From contig NZ_CP061738.1 in the NCBI RefSeq assembly GCF_014771645.1, forward strand, positions 1,090,199 to 1,154,198: a stretch of 64,000 nt of DNA. Reading direction: 5' to 3'. Both the position numbers and the translations under genes were made by a program. Positions 35,004 through 43,815 of the stretch are shown piece after piece (positions within the stretch are counted from its first letter, which is position 1; the number at the start of each line of letters is the position of its first letter). The notes beneath the pieces are model-generated. The model was not told where the DNA came from. It ran no database searches and worked only from the letters and a program-made list of their open reading frames with translations. This DNA comes from Candidatus Wolbachia massiliensis (lineage in GTDB: Bacteria; Pseudomonadota; Alphaproteobacteria; Rickettsiales; Anaplasmataceae).

Positions 35004-37995
35004 AAAAATCACTATATCATTTTCTATAACTTTATTACTTATATTTTGCTTTTTTATCTTTTTTAAAAGTGAGGGGCCTTTAGAAATCAATATTAGTTAT
35101 GTCAATTTTTATGTAAAAAAGAAAATATCGAAAATGTTCGCCAACTCAAATGTCAATATGGAGAATACCTCAGTTATTTGGCAGAAAGATGGCAAAGGCC
35201 CCTATTTAGTTATTACAGATTTGAAAATAGCAAACCCTAATTTTGCTGTAAAAATCCCCAGCCTCTCCATAAATTTTAAGTTAAGTTCCCTATTTAAAGC
35301 TAATGTGAAACTCTCTCAGGTTTTAGCTGATAATGTGCACGTATATATTTGTTCCATAACTGTCATTCCAGCACGTGACGCTATAATCCAGGAAAAAGAA
35401 GTATGGACACCAGTGTCAGCTACTTGGATGACAGAAAGTAGTGCAAAAGATCTATTAAAAACAGTAAGGGAATTCTTTTTTAGCTTAAATGCAGATTCAA
35501 AAATTGAAATCACTAATATTGCCATCAATGAAAACACGGAAGGCGAGTTTTTTATTGATAAACTATATATAGGGAAGGGAGAAGATTTCAATGTTTTAGA
35601 TATTCATATCAACACAAAAAATAAAAAAGGATTGTTGGATGATTTATCTATTACGATAAAAAATCGCAACAATTTGCTAAATGCATATGGGACGTTTTAT
35701 GACCTAAAGTTAGGGCTATTTAGTGAGTTTTCTACGTTAGTTAAAAATTACAATTTGGACAAAAATATAGGGTTCAAAGGAAACTTTTCAGTGAGAATTA
35801 ATGGAAAGAATGAAGTTGTAGATGGAAATGTATACGTATTAAATACAGAGAATCATTCGAAGAAAAACTTATCTGTAACTAATGTGAATATAAATTTAGC
35901 ATATAGTGATGGAATTATTAGTGTGAAAAACTTCCATTTTAACCTAAATGGTTCATATCTCTCTTTGATGGGCAAAATGAATTTCAACACAAATCATGCT
36001 TTGCTTAGGGTTAATATTAGTAAACTTGCTGCAAAGGATTTATGCATTTATGTGCCGGGTGGTGTAGTAAATGATGAATTTAAAAACTGGTATTGTGATA
36101 ATATCGATGGAGATATTGTAAATACAATTATAAGCTTTAATGGCAAAATCAACGATTTAACTGGTGGTGACTTGTCAGATATTGTAGTAGTTGCTGATAT
36201 AGAAAATGGCAGTGTAAAATTTGATGAGGATTTTGAGCAAGTAAAGGAATTAAATGGTGATTTGGTTCTTAAGAATAGCAATCTCAAAATTACTGTAGAT
36301 AGTGCTAGGTTTCAGAACTTCACTATCGATGGTGGTGATATTAAAATGAACTTTCTTGATAAGGAAGATTCAGTTTTAACCATAAATGGTCAAGCTACGA
36401 GTGATGCTTATGGATTGTATGAGCCTATAAGATTTAAGCTGGATGATATCGTTAAGGTTACAAGAGACAAGATAGGCGGAATAGCAAAATCTGTATTCAG
36501 TTTTCGCATTTTTAATCTGAATGCTGATGATAAAAAAGTAGATTTTTTGGCCAATTTTCACTCCAAAATTGACGATCTAGTTGTCTATAATGCAAGCCTT
36601 GGTAAGTATGATATTAAGCTTGATTTTGGCAAAGATTTCATTGAACTAAATGGTACTGGTATAGTAAATAATACACAACTGTTATTTGACCTAAAAAGTA
36701 GCAACAAAAATGAAAGTTTTGCCTGGAATTTAACTGGGGATTTACCTGCTCAAATGCTCAATTTCGATGGTGGTTACATCAACGCAAATGTAGAGTCAGT
36801 AATAAATCAAGATAAGACGGGATATATTGATGGTAACATAGATTTATCAGAGCTTGAGTCGCGTTCAAGTTATTTAGGATGGAAAAATCATTTTGAAGAC
36901 CACAATAAAATTTTGTTCTCTGTAAAGTTAAAAGGTGCCAATGAATTGTTAATAGATAAATTAGACGTTGTAGGAAGTGATTTAGATATAAAACTCAGCG
37001 GAAAAATGGAAAATGGGAATTTATATTTGAGCTCTAACAAATTCGAATTACCTGATAATGACCTCAGTGTAGAGATCGAATCAGGTCAGGAAAAAAATAC
37101 CATAACTATTTACGGTGAGAAAATTAACCTAAGTGATATTTTAGGTTTACTTGGCAAAAGTAGTAATGGGTTAAACAGTGACATAGAAGTTAGTATGAAT
37201 GTTAGCAATGTAATTATGAAAGAAGGCATTGTCATTAAAGATGCCAAGTTAAATGTAACCTGCACTCAAGGTAATTGTAGTGGAAGTCAATTTACAGGGC
37301 AGTTTCTGGAAGATAGCAGTAATATACTTGCAGAGTACAGTGGAATAGGACTAGAGATATATGCGGATAATTCAGGTATGCTTTTACGTTCTTTGGGTAT
37401 TAGTAAATCAGTTAAGAATGGCAAATTGTCTTTTTATCTATCTCCTCAAAGAGAAAGTGGAGAACATTATGGTATGTTATCTATCAGTAATTTTTATATC
37501 AAAGATGCTTCACTACTTACTACTTTGTTATCGATGTCCTCACTGCCAGGTATCGTAAATGCTATAAAAAACGAAGGCGTATACTTTTACAAATGTAATG
37601 CACCTTTTTCATACAAAGATGGTACCATTGAAATTGAAGAATCTTGGCTTGAAGGAGCTGAGTTAGGTATTAGCACCAGTGGCAAGCTTGACATTAAGGA
37701 TTATAAATTCAAAGTTGAGGGACAAGTAATACCGGCATATTCAATTAATAAATCTCTGTTAAAAATTCCTATAATTGGAAAACTTCTAACTGGTGGAAAA
37801 AGTAGGGGGATTATTTCAATAGACTACAAAGCAAGTGGTGATGATAAAGACAGTAACGTGTTTGTTAATTTTATTTCTTCATTAACCCCAAGTCTATTAA
37901 AGAGGTTATTGGGAGTGTTTGATCGCGCCATGACAAAAGCTAACGAAGCTATCACTAGCAATTTAAAAGGTGAGGTAAAAAAGAAATTCAGCTAG
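34996..37995 (+). CDS. AsmA-like / YhdP-type protein
   Basis: This 999-residue protein is anchored by one N-terminal helix (residues 5-24) with a long beta-rich periplasmic body. The C-terminal region (KVEGQVIPAYSIN, LKIPIIGKLLTGGKSRGIIS) is typical of DUF3971/AsmA_2 proteins. These belong to the AsmA/TamB/YhdP group of bridge-like proteins thought to move phospholipids to the outer membrane. In a bacterium without LPS this would be a candidate phospholipid transporter. The role is inferred; the family is well supported. It is translationally coupled to rnhA. Confidence 0.85.
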   Translation: MLKKITISFSITLLLIFCFFIFFKSEGPLEINISYVNFYVKKKISKMFANSNVNMENTSVIWQKDGKGPYLVITDLKIANPNFAVKIPSLSINFKLSSLFKANVKLSQVLADNVHVYICSITVIPARDAIIQEKEVWTPVSATWMTESSAKDLLKTVREFFFSLNADSKIEITNIAINENTEGEFFIDKLYIGKGEDFNVLDIHINTKNKKGLLDDLSITIKNRNNLLNAYGTFYDLKLGLFSEFSTLVKNYNLDKNIGFKGNFSVRINGKNEVVDGNVYVLNTENHSKKNLSVTNVNINLAYSDGIISVKNFHFNLNGSYLSLMGKMNFNTNHALLRVNISKLAAKDLCIYVPGGVVNDEFKNWYCDNIDGDIVNTIISFNGKINDLTGGDLSDIVVVADIENGSVKFDEDFEQVKELNGDLVLKNSNLKITVDSARFQNFTIDGGDIKMNFLDKEDSVLTINGQATSDAYGLYEPIRFKLDDIVKVTRDKIGGIAKSVFSFRIFNLNADDKKVDFLANFHSKIDDLVVYNASLGKYDIKLDFGKDFIELNGTGIVNNTQLLFDLKSSNKNESFAWNLTGDLPAQMLNFDGGYINANVESVINQDKTGYIDGNIDLSELESRSSYLGWKNHFEDHNKILFSVKLKGANELLIDKLDVVGSDLDIKLSGKMENGNLYLSSNKFELPDNDLSVEIESGQEKNTITIYGEKINLSDILGLLGKSSNGLNSDIEVSMNVSNVIMKEGIVIKDAKLNVTCTQGNCSGSQFTGQFLEDSSNILAEYSGIGLEIYADNSGMLLRSLGISKSVKNGKLSFYLSPQRESGEHYGMLSISNFYIKDASLLTTLLSMSSLPGIVNAIKNEGVYFYKCNAPFSYKDGTIEIEESWLEGAELGISTSGKLDIKDYKFKVEGQVIPAYSINKSLLKIPIIGKLLTGGKSRGIISIDYKASGDDKDSNVFVNFISSLTPSLLKRLLGVFDRAMTKANEAITSNLKGEVKKKFS

Positions 37996-38140
37996 GTATG
38001 ATCAAAAGAGAAAGCACTCAATTAGGTTATAAACAAAAAAGCAAGAATTTCAGGATGATTTACCTAATTTTTCATTTTATACTCGTAAAGCTATAAACAC
38101 AACTAGAAAGGGTAGGGGAGTCGACTATAATTGTTATTTG

Positions 38141-39172
38141 CTATATTAACTCATCAGGTGGGTAATCTGACAAGTGATGATTATCTACAAAATTTTCTAC
38201 GACATTGTCGTTGACATTAAATTCAAATGAAACAAGGTTGTCATCAAGTTGTTCTTCCTCTTTAGACCAAAATAACCATGAAAAGAGTGATGAAATAGAT
38301 TCAACAATACACTTAATTGCTGGAAAAATAATATTGGATAAGAAATTACTAGATTGCTGAGTGTTTTGCTGGTTACTTTTTTCCTCCTCTACTTTACTTT
38401 GTTCTTCTTTTTTTAATTCTGCATGTTCTGATTCTGAACTAGCATAATCTACTTTATATGGCTTCTGTATGACCCTGTTTTGTTCAAGTATGGTTTTATG
38501 GTTTTTTTCTTCCACATCTCGTCCAACGACATTTGCTATTAGTTCAGTATCCTCATAATATAAACCTCGAACTTTTTCTGCCGGTGCAAAACGCAATTGA
38601 AATATATGACCTAGCTCATGACCTAAAACAAAATCCATAGATTGTTGTTTATATGTTAGAATATTACGGTAATCTGTTACTCCTCTCGTAATATAACCTT
38701 GACCACCATCCTCATTTATGCTTAAAAGATCATTATATTTTATATAATCGCTTCTGTTGTTAAAAATATGAATTGTTATATTATAACTTGCATTGCGATT
38801 TTCCAAGCAAAATTTTGCTTTAAACGCTTCATAGGAAGTTTTAATGTCTGTTTCTATTTGATTGCGTTCCTGTTCAGATAAGTTATCGTATTTTATAGTA
38901 CAATTTATATATCCGTGCTTAACGGCAAAACTGTTAGGTAATACATCATATATATTCGTAGGAGGATAGTAAAACTGTTTTGACTCATCCTCTTTATATA
39001 ATCGATGTCCATATTTCTCACCAGAATACTTCGGAAGTTTAGGTATTTCAGCGATCAGGTTTCTGTGATTATCAAGGAAGAAAATGTTTGTACTACCAAT
39101 CTCATAATTTTGTATAGATTGTCCACAAGTGCCATCATTTGCACAATCGTGACGATTTTTTGTTCCTCTCAT
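38141..39172 (-). CDS. Putative zinc metalloprotease-like protein with C-terminal hydrophobic segment
   Basis: This 343-residue protein has a HELGH zinc motif at residues 185-189 and a downstream EDTELIANVVGRD (Glu210), a spacing that fits a gluzincin third ligand. The preceding ITIHIFNNRSDYIKYN and GGQGYITRGVTDYRNILTYK resemble the M9 collagenase catalytic core (HEYTH, YNS...Y, GGIYIE...TFFTY). After a charged linker (KKEEQSKVEEEKSN) lies a hydrophobic segment at 278-303 and an acidic tail. There is no signal peptide, so it may be secreted by a type IV system or act inside the cell. The protease call is inference. Confidence 0.6.
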   Translation of the reverse strand: MRGTKNRHDCANDGTCGQSIQNYEIGSTNIFFLDNHRNLIAEIPKLPKYSGEKYGHRLYKEDESKQFYYPPTNIYDVLPNSFAVKHGYINCTIKYDNLSEQERNQIETDIKTSYEAFKAKFCLENRNASYNITIHIFNNRSDYIKYNDLLSINEDGGQGYITRGVTDYRNILTYKQQSMDFVLGHELGHIFQLRFAPAEKVRGLYYEDTELIANVVGRDVEEKNHKTILEQNRVIQKPYKVDYASSESEHAELKKEEQSKVEEEKSNQQNTQQSSNFLSNIIFPAIKCIVESISSLFSWLFWSKEEEQLDDNLVSFEFNVNDNVVENFVDNHHLSDYPPDELI

Positions 39173-39360
39173 TCCTCACACCTCACTATTAAATCTTAAC
39201 TATATTAGTATCTTAGTAAAAGTTATAATAATTAGTTAACTTAATCTTATATTTTAGACTTATGAATTACTTGCAATCAGCTACTGGCGCTGTTTTAGGA
39301 ACCTACAGCTCTGCTATCTTAATGTAATCTTATTTTATCTGTTCAACGAAATGGCAAACT

Positions 39361-39666
39361 TTAGATGCCTAACTGCTTATTTTTTTGAATACTAACAGTA
39401 ATTGTTTGTTGAGATAATGGTGAATTTTCGTAATTTGCCTTAAATGTTATTTTATCCTTACCATCAACAGATTTTGTTCTTATTGCTCCATTAGAAAGGA
39501 TATATTCATGAGAGTGTGAAATATGAGAATGTGGGACCTCAGATACGCAACAATGCGTGATAAGTTTTCCGGTAGCGTCCATACAGTTATCACCTATACA
39601 CATTGTGTAATTGATGCCTTCCTCAAAGAAATTATTTTCATGAAAAAAATTTATAAGATCTGTCAT
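39361..39666 (-). CDS. Hypothetical protein, His/Cys-containing
   Basis: I do not recognise this 101-residue frame. It has MCIGDNCMDATG, HCCVSEVPHSHISHSH and a beta-rich C-terminus. The cluster of Cys and His in the middle could bind a metal. The CxGxNCMDxTG piece resembles the CANDGTCGQS piece at the start of the neighbouring metalloprotease-like protein only weakly. It has the same strand as that neighbour, with 190 bases between them. Confidence 0.5.
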   Translation of the reverse strand: MTDLINFFHENNFFEEGINYTMCIGDNCMDATGKLITHCCVSEVPHSHISHSHEYILSNGAIRTKSVDGKDKITFKANYENSPLSQQTITVSIQKNKQLGI

Positions 39667-39835
39667 ACATTACCACTATCAACTGTATGATATTATAATT
39701 ACTCCTTCAGTATAGGTCAAATTAAATCTTTTATTTTCCATAATGTACATTATGTAATTTTCAATGCTAATAAATCTACTTCCCAACCTTTCGGACGGAA
39801 AAAAGAAAACACGTTTTTTAAAGCTGATAACCGAG

Positions 39836-39844
39836 TTATCCACA
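39836..39844 (+). promoter_or_regulatory. Perfect DnaA-box 9-mer
   Basis: TTATCCACA lies in the non-coding gap between two small hypothetical genes. It is a single consensus site, with no cluster around it that I can see. It could be a DnaA-titration or regulatory site, or chance. Confidence 0.4.
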
Positions 39845-39941
39845 ATACAGCGGGAACTGCGTTAGCTATAGTTGTCACAAGAATTTAGACTATCTTAGTT
39901 ATTTCATTATATAAATTATGTTTCATCAACAAGAGGACTAT

Positions 39942-40145
39942 ATGAGTAAAATAGATGTTATTAGAGACAAAGAATTTGAAGAAAACTTGGACGAGCAAAA
40001 GATAGTATATTATGATAACACACCTTCTACTGGAGCATATGCAAAAGACTTAGACGGGCAAAAGATAGTATATTATGATAACACACTTGATTTTGATAGT
40101 ACACCTTCTACTGTATTAGCTGAAAAAAACTTTGATCTTTTGTAA
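39942..40145 (+). CDS. Small acidic repeat protein
   Basis: A 67-residue frame with an AAGAGGA site before the ATG at 39942; an upstream ATG at 39918 would add 8 residues. It holds two copies of QKIVYYDNT spaced 21 codons apart, and a 29-base DNA repeat (39995-40023 and 40058-40086) underlies them. It is acidic, without a membrane segment, and ends in FDLL. A strong hairpin follows immediately. No homologous domain is recognised. Good RBS, repeat and terminator support a real transcription unit. Confidence 0.6.
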   Translation: MSKIDVIRDKEFEENLDEQKIVYYDNTPSTGAYAKDLDGQKIVYYDNTLDFDSTPSTVLAEKNFDLL

Positions 40146-40160
40146 GTGAACTAATGAATG

Positions 40161-40191
40161 AGTATCTATTCAGCAAAGCTGAATAGATACT
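40161..40191 (+). terminator. Strong stem-loop terminator
   Basis: A perfect 13-bp stem (40161-40173 with 40179-40191) and a CAAAG loop, 15 bases after the stop of the small repeat gene. The downstream T content is modest (TATTGTTTCT). It may also serve the convergent tatC gene. Confidence 0.75.
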
Positions 40192-40249
40192 ATTGTTTCT
40201 CTAAGTTTTAATATACTCTTCTATAGCTCTGACCACTATGCGAGTGATT

Positions 40250-41026
40250 TTATCTTCTGTCCTTATCAGAATCCTTTGTTTTCTTCTCAATATATCTACA
40301 CATTAAAATGGACAATTCGTATAAAATCAGCATTGGTATTGCAAGCCCTATTTGGCTTAACACGTCAGGTGGAGTTAAAATTGCAGCGATAATAAAAATT
40401 ACCACTATTGCGATTCTACGCTTATTTGACAAACTTTGTGCAGTAAGTAGCCCTACCCTTACCATTAATGTGAGTATGACTGGAATTTGAAATGCAGTGC
40501 CAAATGCAAACATAAATTGAAGAACGAGGTCTAAATATTCACTAACTGATGGCATAAACTCTATCGGTATACCGAAAGATTTGCCACTGTGTTCAAAAGT
40601 GATGAAAAACTTCCAAGCTAAAGGAAATATATAGCAATAGACTACAGTAGCTCCCATTAAAAATAAAATCGGTGTTGCAATTAAGTACGGCAACAGCACT
40701 GCCTTTTCGCTTTTGTATAATCCAGGTGCTAAAAACATATAGAATTGCCATGCAAACACAGGGAAAGAAAACAAAAGCGCGCTCATTATAGCAACCCTAA
40801 GATATACAAAAAACGCCTCTGTGAGGTCCGTGTAAATTAAAGAAAAATCATCGCTATCTTTTGTAACCTCTATTAAGGGTGCAAGTAAAAAATAGTATAT
40901 ATTTTCTTTGAAATAGTAGCAAAAACTAAAAGCAACGCAAAAAAATAGAAAGCAAAAAATTACTCTTCTTCTAAGCTCTGCAAAGTGCTCATAAAGAGAA
41001 GCATATTTATTTGGATTTTCATTCAT
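40250..41026 (-). CDS. tatC: Twin-arginine translocase subunit TatC
   Basis: This 258-residue protein has six membrane helices and is the Tat signal-peptide receptor. It starts with the HFAELRRRVIFCFL motif. The first periplasmic loop includes PLIEVTKDSDDFSLIYTDLTEAFFVY, in parts matching the conserved LIYTDLTEAFF; FALTP-like residues become LTPPDVLSQIGLAIP near the C-terminus. It overlaps gap by 4 bases. Confidence 0.95.
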   Translation of the reverse strand: MNENPNKYASLYEHFAELRRRVIFCFLFFCVAFSFCYYFKENIYYFLLAPLIEVTKDSDDFSLIYTDLTEAFFVYLRVAIMSALLFSFPVFAWQFYMFLAPGLYKSEKAVLLPYLIATPILFLMGATVVYCYIFPLAWKFFITFEHSGKSFGIPIEFMPSVSEYLDLVLQFMFAFGTAFQIPVILTLMVRVGLLTAQSLSNKRRIAIVVIFIIAAILTPPDVLSQIGLAIPMLILYELSILMCRYIEKKTKDSDKDRR

Positions 41027-42009
41027 ATTCTATTATAGCACAAAAATGCTATGTCTAACATTCTTAATGCAAAAGCCCATTCATTATCATACCATGCAGC
41101 AATCCTACAGATATCGCCTGTGACATACGTACCAGCCAAATCTACAATTGCACTATAAGGGTTATGTACAAAATCTATTGAAACTAAAGGCTCTGTGCAT
41201 ACGGAAAGTACATCGTTTGCTGCATCCTGAAACATTTTATTTATTTCTTCAACTGTTACCTTCTTATTAGTCGTAAATTTAAAATCAACCATAGAAACGT
41301 TGGCAACTGGGACTCTGATTGCAGTGCCATCTAGCTTTCCTTTTAATTGAGGAATGACAGAACCAATTGTTTTTGCTGCTCCAGTTGTAGTTGGTACCAT
41401 AGATAATCCGCAAGCCCTTGCTCGGCGTAAGTCCTTATGATTACCATCGAGAATATTTTGATCATTTGTATAGGCGTGTATAGTAGTCATAAAGCCACTT
41501 TTTATACCCAAATTGGAGTGTAGGACCTTTACAATCGGAGCAAGGCAATTTGTCGTACAAGAGCCTGCTGATATCACTTTGTGCTCTTTTTTGAGCATAT
41601 CATCGTTCACACCGTAAACTATAGTGACATCAGCATCAGGCACTGGAGCGGAGACAATAATCTTCTCTGCATTATGCCTCATTGCTTCTGCGCGCTTGTT
41701 AAATGTACCAGTGCATTCAAGTACTATATCGACATTCCAAGGAATATTTTCAGGGCTACGTTCTCTGTATAAAGAAAACTTTCTGCCATTTATAGAAATC
41801 CAGCTTTCAGACTCGCTAAAATCAACATCACCACTGAATTTACCGTGAACAGAGTCGTACTTAATCAAATGTGCATGCTGCTCAGCACTGAGTGATCCAT
41901 TTACAGCTACAATCTCTATTTTCTCACCATACTTCTCTATTTCAAAAATAGCACGCAACACGCTTCTACCTATCCTACCAAGGCCATTAATTCCTACACG
42001 AATTGTCAT
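41023..42009 (-). CDS. gap: Glyceraldehyde-3-phosphate dehydrogenase
   Basis: This 328-residue NAD-dependent enzyme has the N-terminal Rossmann motif GINGLGRIGRSVLRA and catalytic cysteine SAGSCTTNCLAP. The HAYTNDQNILDG and WYDNEWAF regions are also intact. In Wolbachia, which lacks upper glycolysis, it probably runs in the gluconeogenic direction. It is coupled to tatC by overlap. Confidence 0.97.
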   Translation of the reverse strand: MTIRVGINGLGRIGRSVLRAIFEIEKYGEKIEIVAVNGSLSAEQHAHLIKYDSVHGKFSGDVDFSESESWISINGRKFSLYRERSPENIPWNVDIVLECTGTFNKRAEAMRHNAEKIIVSAPVPDADVTIVYGVNDDMLKKEHKVISAGSCTTNCLAPIVKVLHSNLGIKSGFMTTIHAYTNDQNILDGNHKDLRRARACGLSMVPTTTGAAKTIGSVIPQLKGKLDGTAIRVPVANVSMVDFKFTTNKKVTVEEINKMFQDAANDVLSVCTEPLVSIDFVHNPYSAIVDLAGTYVTGDICRIAAWYDNEWAFALRMLDIAFLCYNRI

Positions 42010-42086
42010 TTCTTCATCTAAAAACTTTAATTATAGAGAATATTATTTGATGTTTCATTCTATTCTTTATTAAATGAAAAGATTAC

Positions 42087-42115
42087 TTGACAAACCTCTC
42101 CAGTCCACTTATTAT
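42087..42115 (+). promoter_or_regulatory. Consensus-like sigma-70 promoter, orphan
   Basis: A full-consensus TTGACA is followed by 17 bases and TATTAT. It faces about 670 bp without a coding sequence and is divergent from gap. A related site is at 25361-25389 on the other strand. Confidence 0.5.
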
Positions 42116-42407
42116 AACCATAGTATTGTGGGTGTTTTAGGCCTAAAATTTATCATCAAACTTTGTATTAAGTGACAAAGCACAACAAAAAACTAGGCGT
42201 GTTATGTTTAATTTTTGCAATATAGAGACTCCATGTCTTTATAAATTTTTATCTACATTAGCTGAACCTCGCTTATTAAGCGATGTAAGAGAGAATCGGA
42301 CGCCAAGTTTTTGAGAGAACAGCAAACAACTCACGTTGCGGGTTTCTTTGTCTTTTTCAAAGCAGTTAAAAATTTAACCAATCTCATTTCTTTCATAAAA
42401 AAATTAC

Positions 42408-42435
42408 TTGACAAACTTCGAAATTCCCTTATCAT
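42408..42435 (+). promoter_or_regulatory. Second promoter-like site in the same region
   Basis: TTGACA, 16 bases, TATCAT. The upstream context (AAATTACTTGACAAAC) repeats that of the site at 42087. No coding sequence begins nearby; the next gene is the Rpn pseudogene at 42792. Confidence 0.45.
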
Positions 42436-42694
42436 GAAATTATGGGTATTTACAATCCCAAGGTCAACTACTTGTCAAGCGTATAAGGCATCAACGCCAA
42501 GTTTTTAAAATAGATACTGACTAGGCTCTCTTTTGCCTTTTTTACCGTTTAGTAAATTTCTTAAATATTCGTGACTGAGATCCCGCAGCGGGATGACGAA
42601 ATAACAGCAGCGCTCCTATGGTATCAGTATTGGGATGACATCATAGGGGTACTGCTTTTCCCCATTTGGTAAATTTCTTAAGTACTTATAATTA

Positions 42695-42773
42695 AAGTAG
42701 TCTATAGCCTTTTTACTGCTCCAAACACAAAAATGTTGAATATTTCTTAAGAATTGTGTATAATTATTAACGT
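42695..42773. repeat. Leader repeat of the Rpn-type gene (copy 2)
   Basis: This is nearly identical to 7-86 and sits directly in front of the second Rpn-type gene. Confidence 0.75.
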
Positions 42774-42791
42774 CTTATAGATTTATTCGCT

Positions 42792-43711
42792 ATGGCCCTC
42801 TTTAAATTTCTCGATCCGAAGAACGATATAGCCTTTCGACGCATCTTCGGTACTGAAAAAAATAAAGATATTCTGATTCACTTTCTTAATGATATCTTGG
42901 ACCTTACTGGCAAAGATGAAATAAAAGAAATAGAATTTCTCAGCACTATCATGGATGCTGAAATTGCCTCCAAAAAACAAAGTATCGTTGATGTTCTTTG
43001 TAGAGATGAAAATGGAGTACAGGTGATCGTTGAAATGCAGGTTGCTAAAACTAAAGGTTTTGAAAAACGTGCTCAGTACTACGCTGCTAAAGCTTATTCA
43101 AGACAGGCTGACAAGGGTGAGCAATACCAAGATCTTAAAGAAATTATCTTTATTGCTATAGCAGCTGTTTCCGGACAAGTCCGAATATAAATCAAAACAC
43201 ACTATTCGGGATGAAAATACTAATACACACGATTTGAAAGACTTTTATTTTACGTTTATTGAATTGCCAAAATTTCCCAAAACGAAAGTTGGAAAACATA
43301 GTTGAAAAGTGGATCTATTTCTTTAAATATGCAGACGAAACTAATGAAACGGAATTGGAAAAAATAATAGGAAGTGATGCAATAATTGAAAAAGCATATG
43401 AAGAGCTAAACAGATTCAACTGGTCGGAAAAAGAATTTATAGCCTACGAACAAGAAATCAAGCGCATTCGTGATGAAAAAGCTGTCCTCGCTCAAAAACT
43501 CGATGACGCTAGAGACGAAGGCAGACACGAAGGTAGGAAAGAAGGTAGAGAAGAGGGCATCAAAATTGGTGAGGAGATGGGAAAAATTGAAGGCAAAGTT
43601 GAAGTTGCAAAAAACCTACTCAAGGCTGGTATTTCCATTGATGTTATCTCTCAAACAACCGATCTTTCACACGATGAAATAAACCAACTTCAGGAAGATA
43701 GCGCCCTGTGA
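42792..43711 (+). pseudogene. Rpn family PD-(D/E)XK nuclease / putative transposase, frameshifted
   Basis: The first 132 codons hold the nuclease core: FLDPKNDIAFRRIFG, then the catalytic DVLCRDENGVQVIVEMQ (D...E-x-Q) and FEKRAQYYAAKAYSRQ. A frameshift near 43160 moves the frame to LFPDKSEYKSK onward. A second shift near 43285 moves it to LENIVEKWIYFFKYADE. The C-terminus has a short charged repeat tract (EGRHEGRKEGREEG) and ends like the first copy (TDLSHDEINQLQEDSAL). Active-site residues survive in the N-terminal piece. Confidence 0.85.
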
Positions 43712-43815
43712 ATGTTCAAAAAAGTATGTCTAGCTGCATTTTTTAATTCAATTTGATTTTTAATCTGCCAGGGGAAAATATCAAGTTAAGAAGGCCCAAT
43801 TAAACAGAGCCTAAA
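43712..43815 (-). mobile_element. Remnant of an IS256-family right end
   Basis: Read from 43712, this sequence matches the reverse complement of the right end of the IS256 at 53235-55534, including most of the terminal repeat (AATGTTCAAAAAAGT) and diverged codons of the transposase C-terminus. Substitutions are frequent, so it is old. It abuts the stop codon of the Rpn pseudogene. Confidence 0.7.

Larger units (their letters stand above)
42010..42791. repeat. Non-coding repeat region upstream of gap and the Rpn gene
   Basis: No gene is visible in 780 bp. It contains two promoter-like sites (42087-42115 and 42408-42435), a palindromic repeat with GATCCCGCAGCGGGATGACG (42518-42605), and the 80-bp leader repeat of the Rpn gene (42695-42773). 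Parts of 42060-42560 match the reverse strand of 24940-25400. Confidence 0.65.

Noticed and set aside
39918-40145. Start at 39918 for the small repeat protein
   Set aside because: The ATG at 39942 has the AAGAGGA site at good spacing; nothing similar precedes 39918.
42311-42508. A 65-codon plus-strand frame upstream of the second Rpn gene
   Set aside because: It lies in repeat sequence, the paralogous region near 25000-25300 has no matching frame, and it overlaps a promoter-like site.
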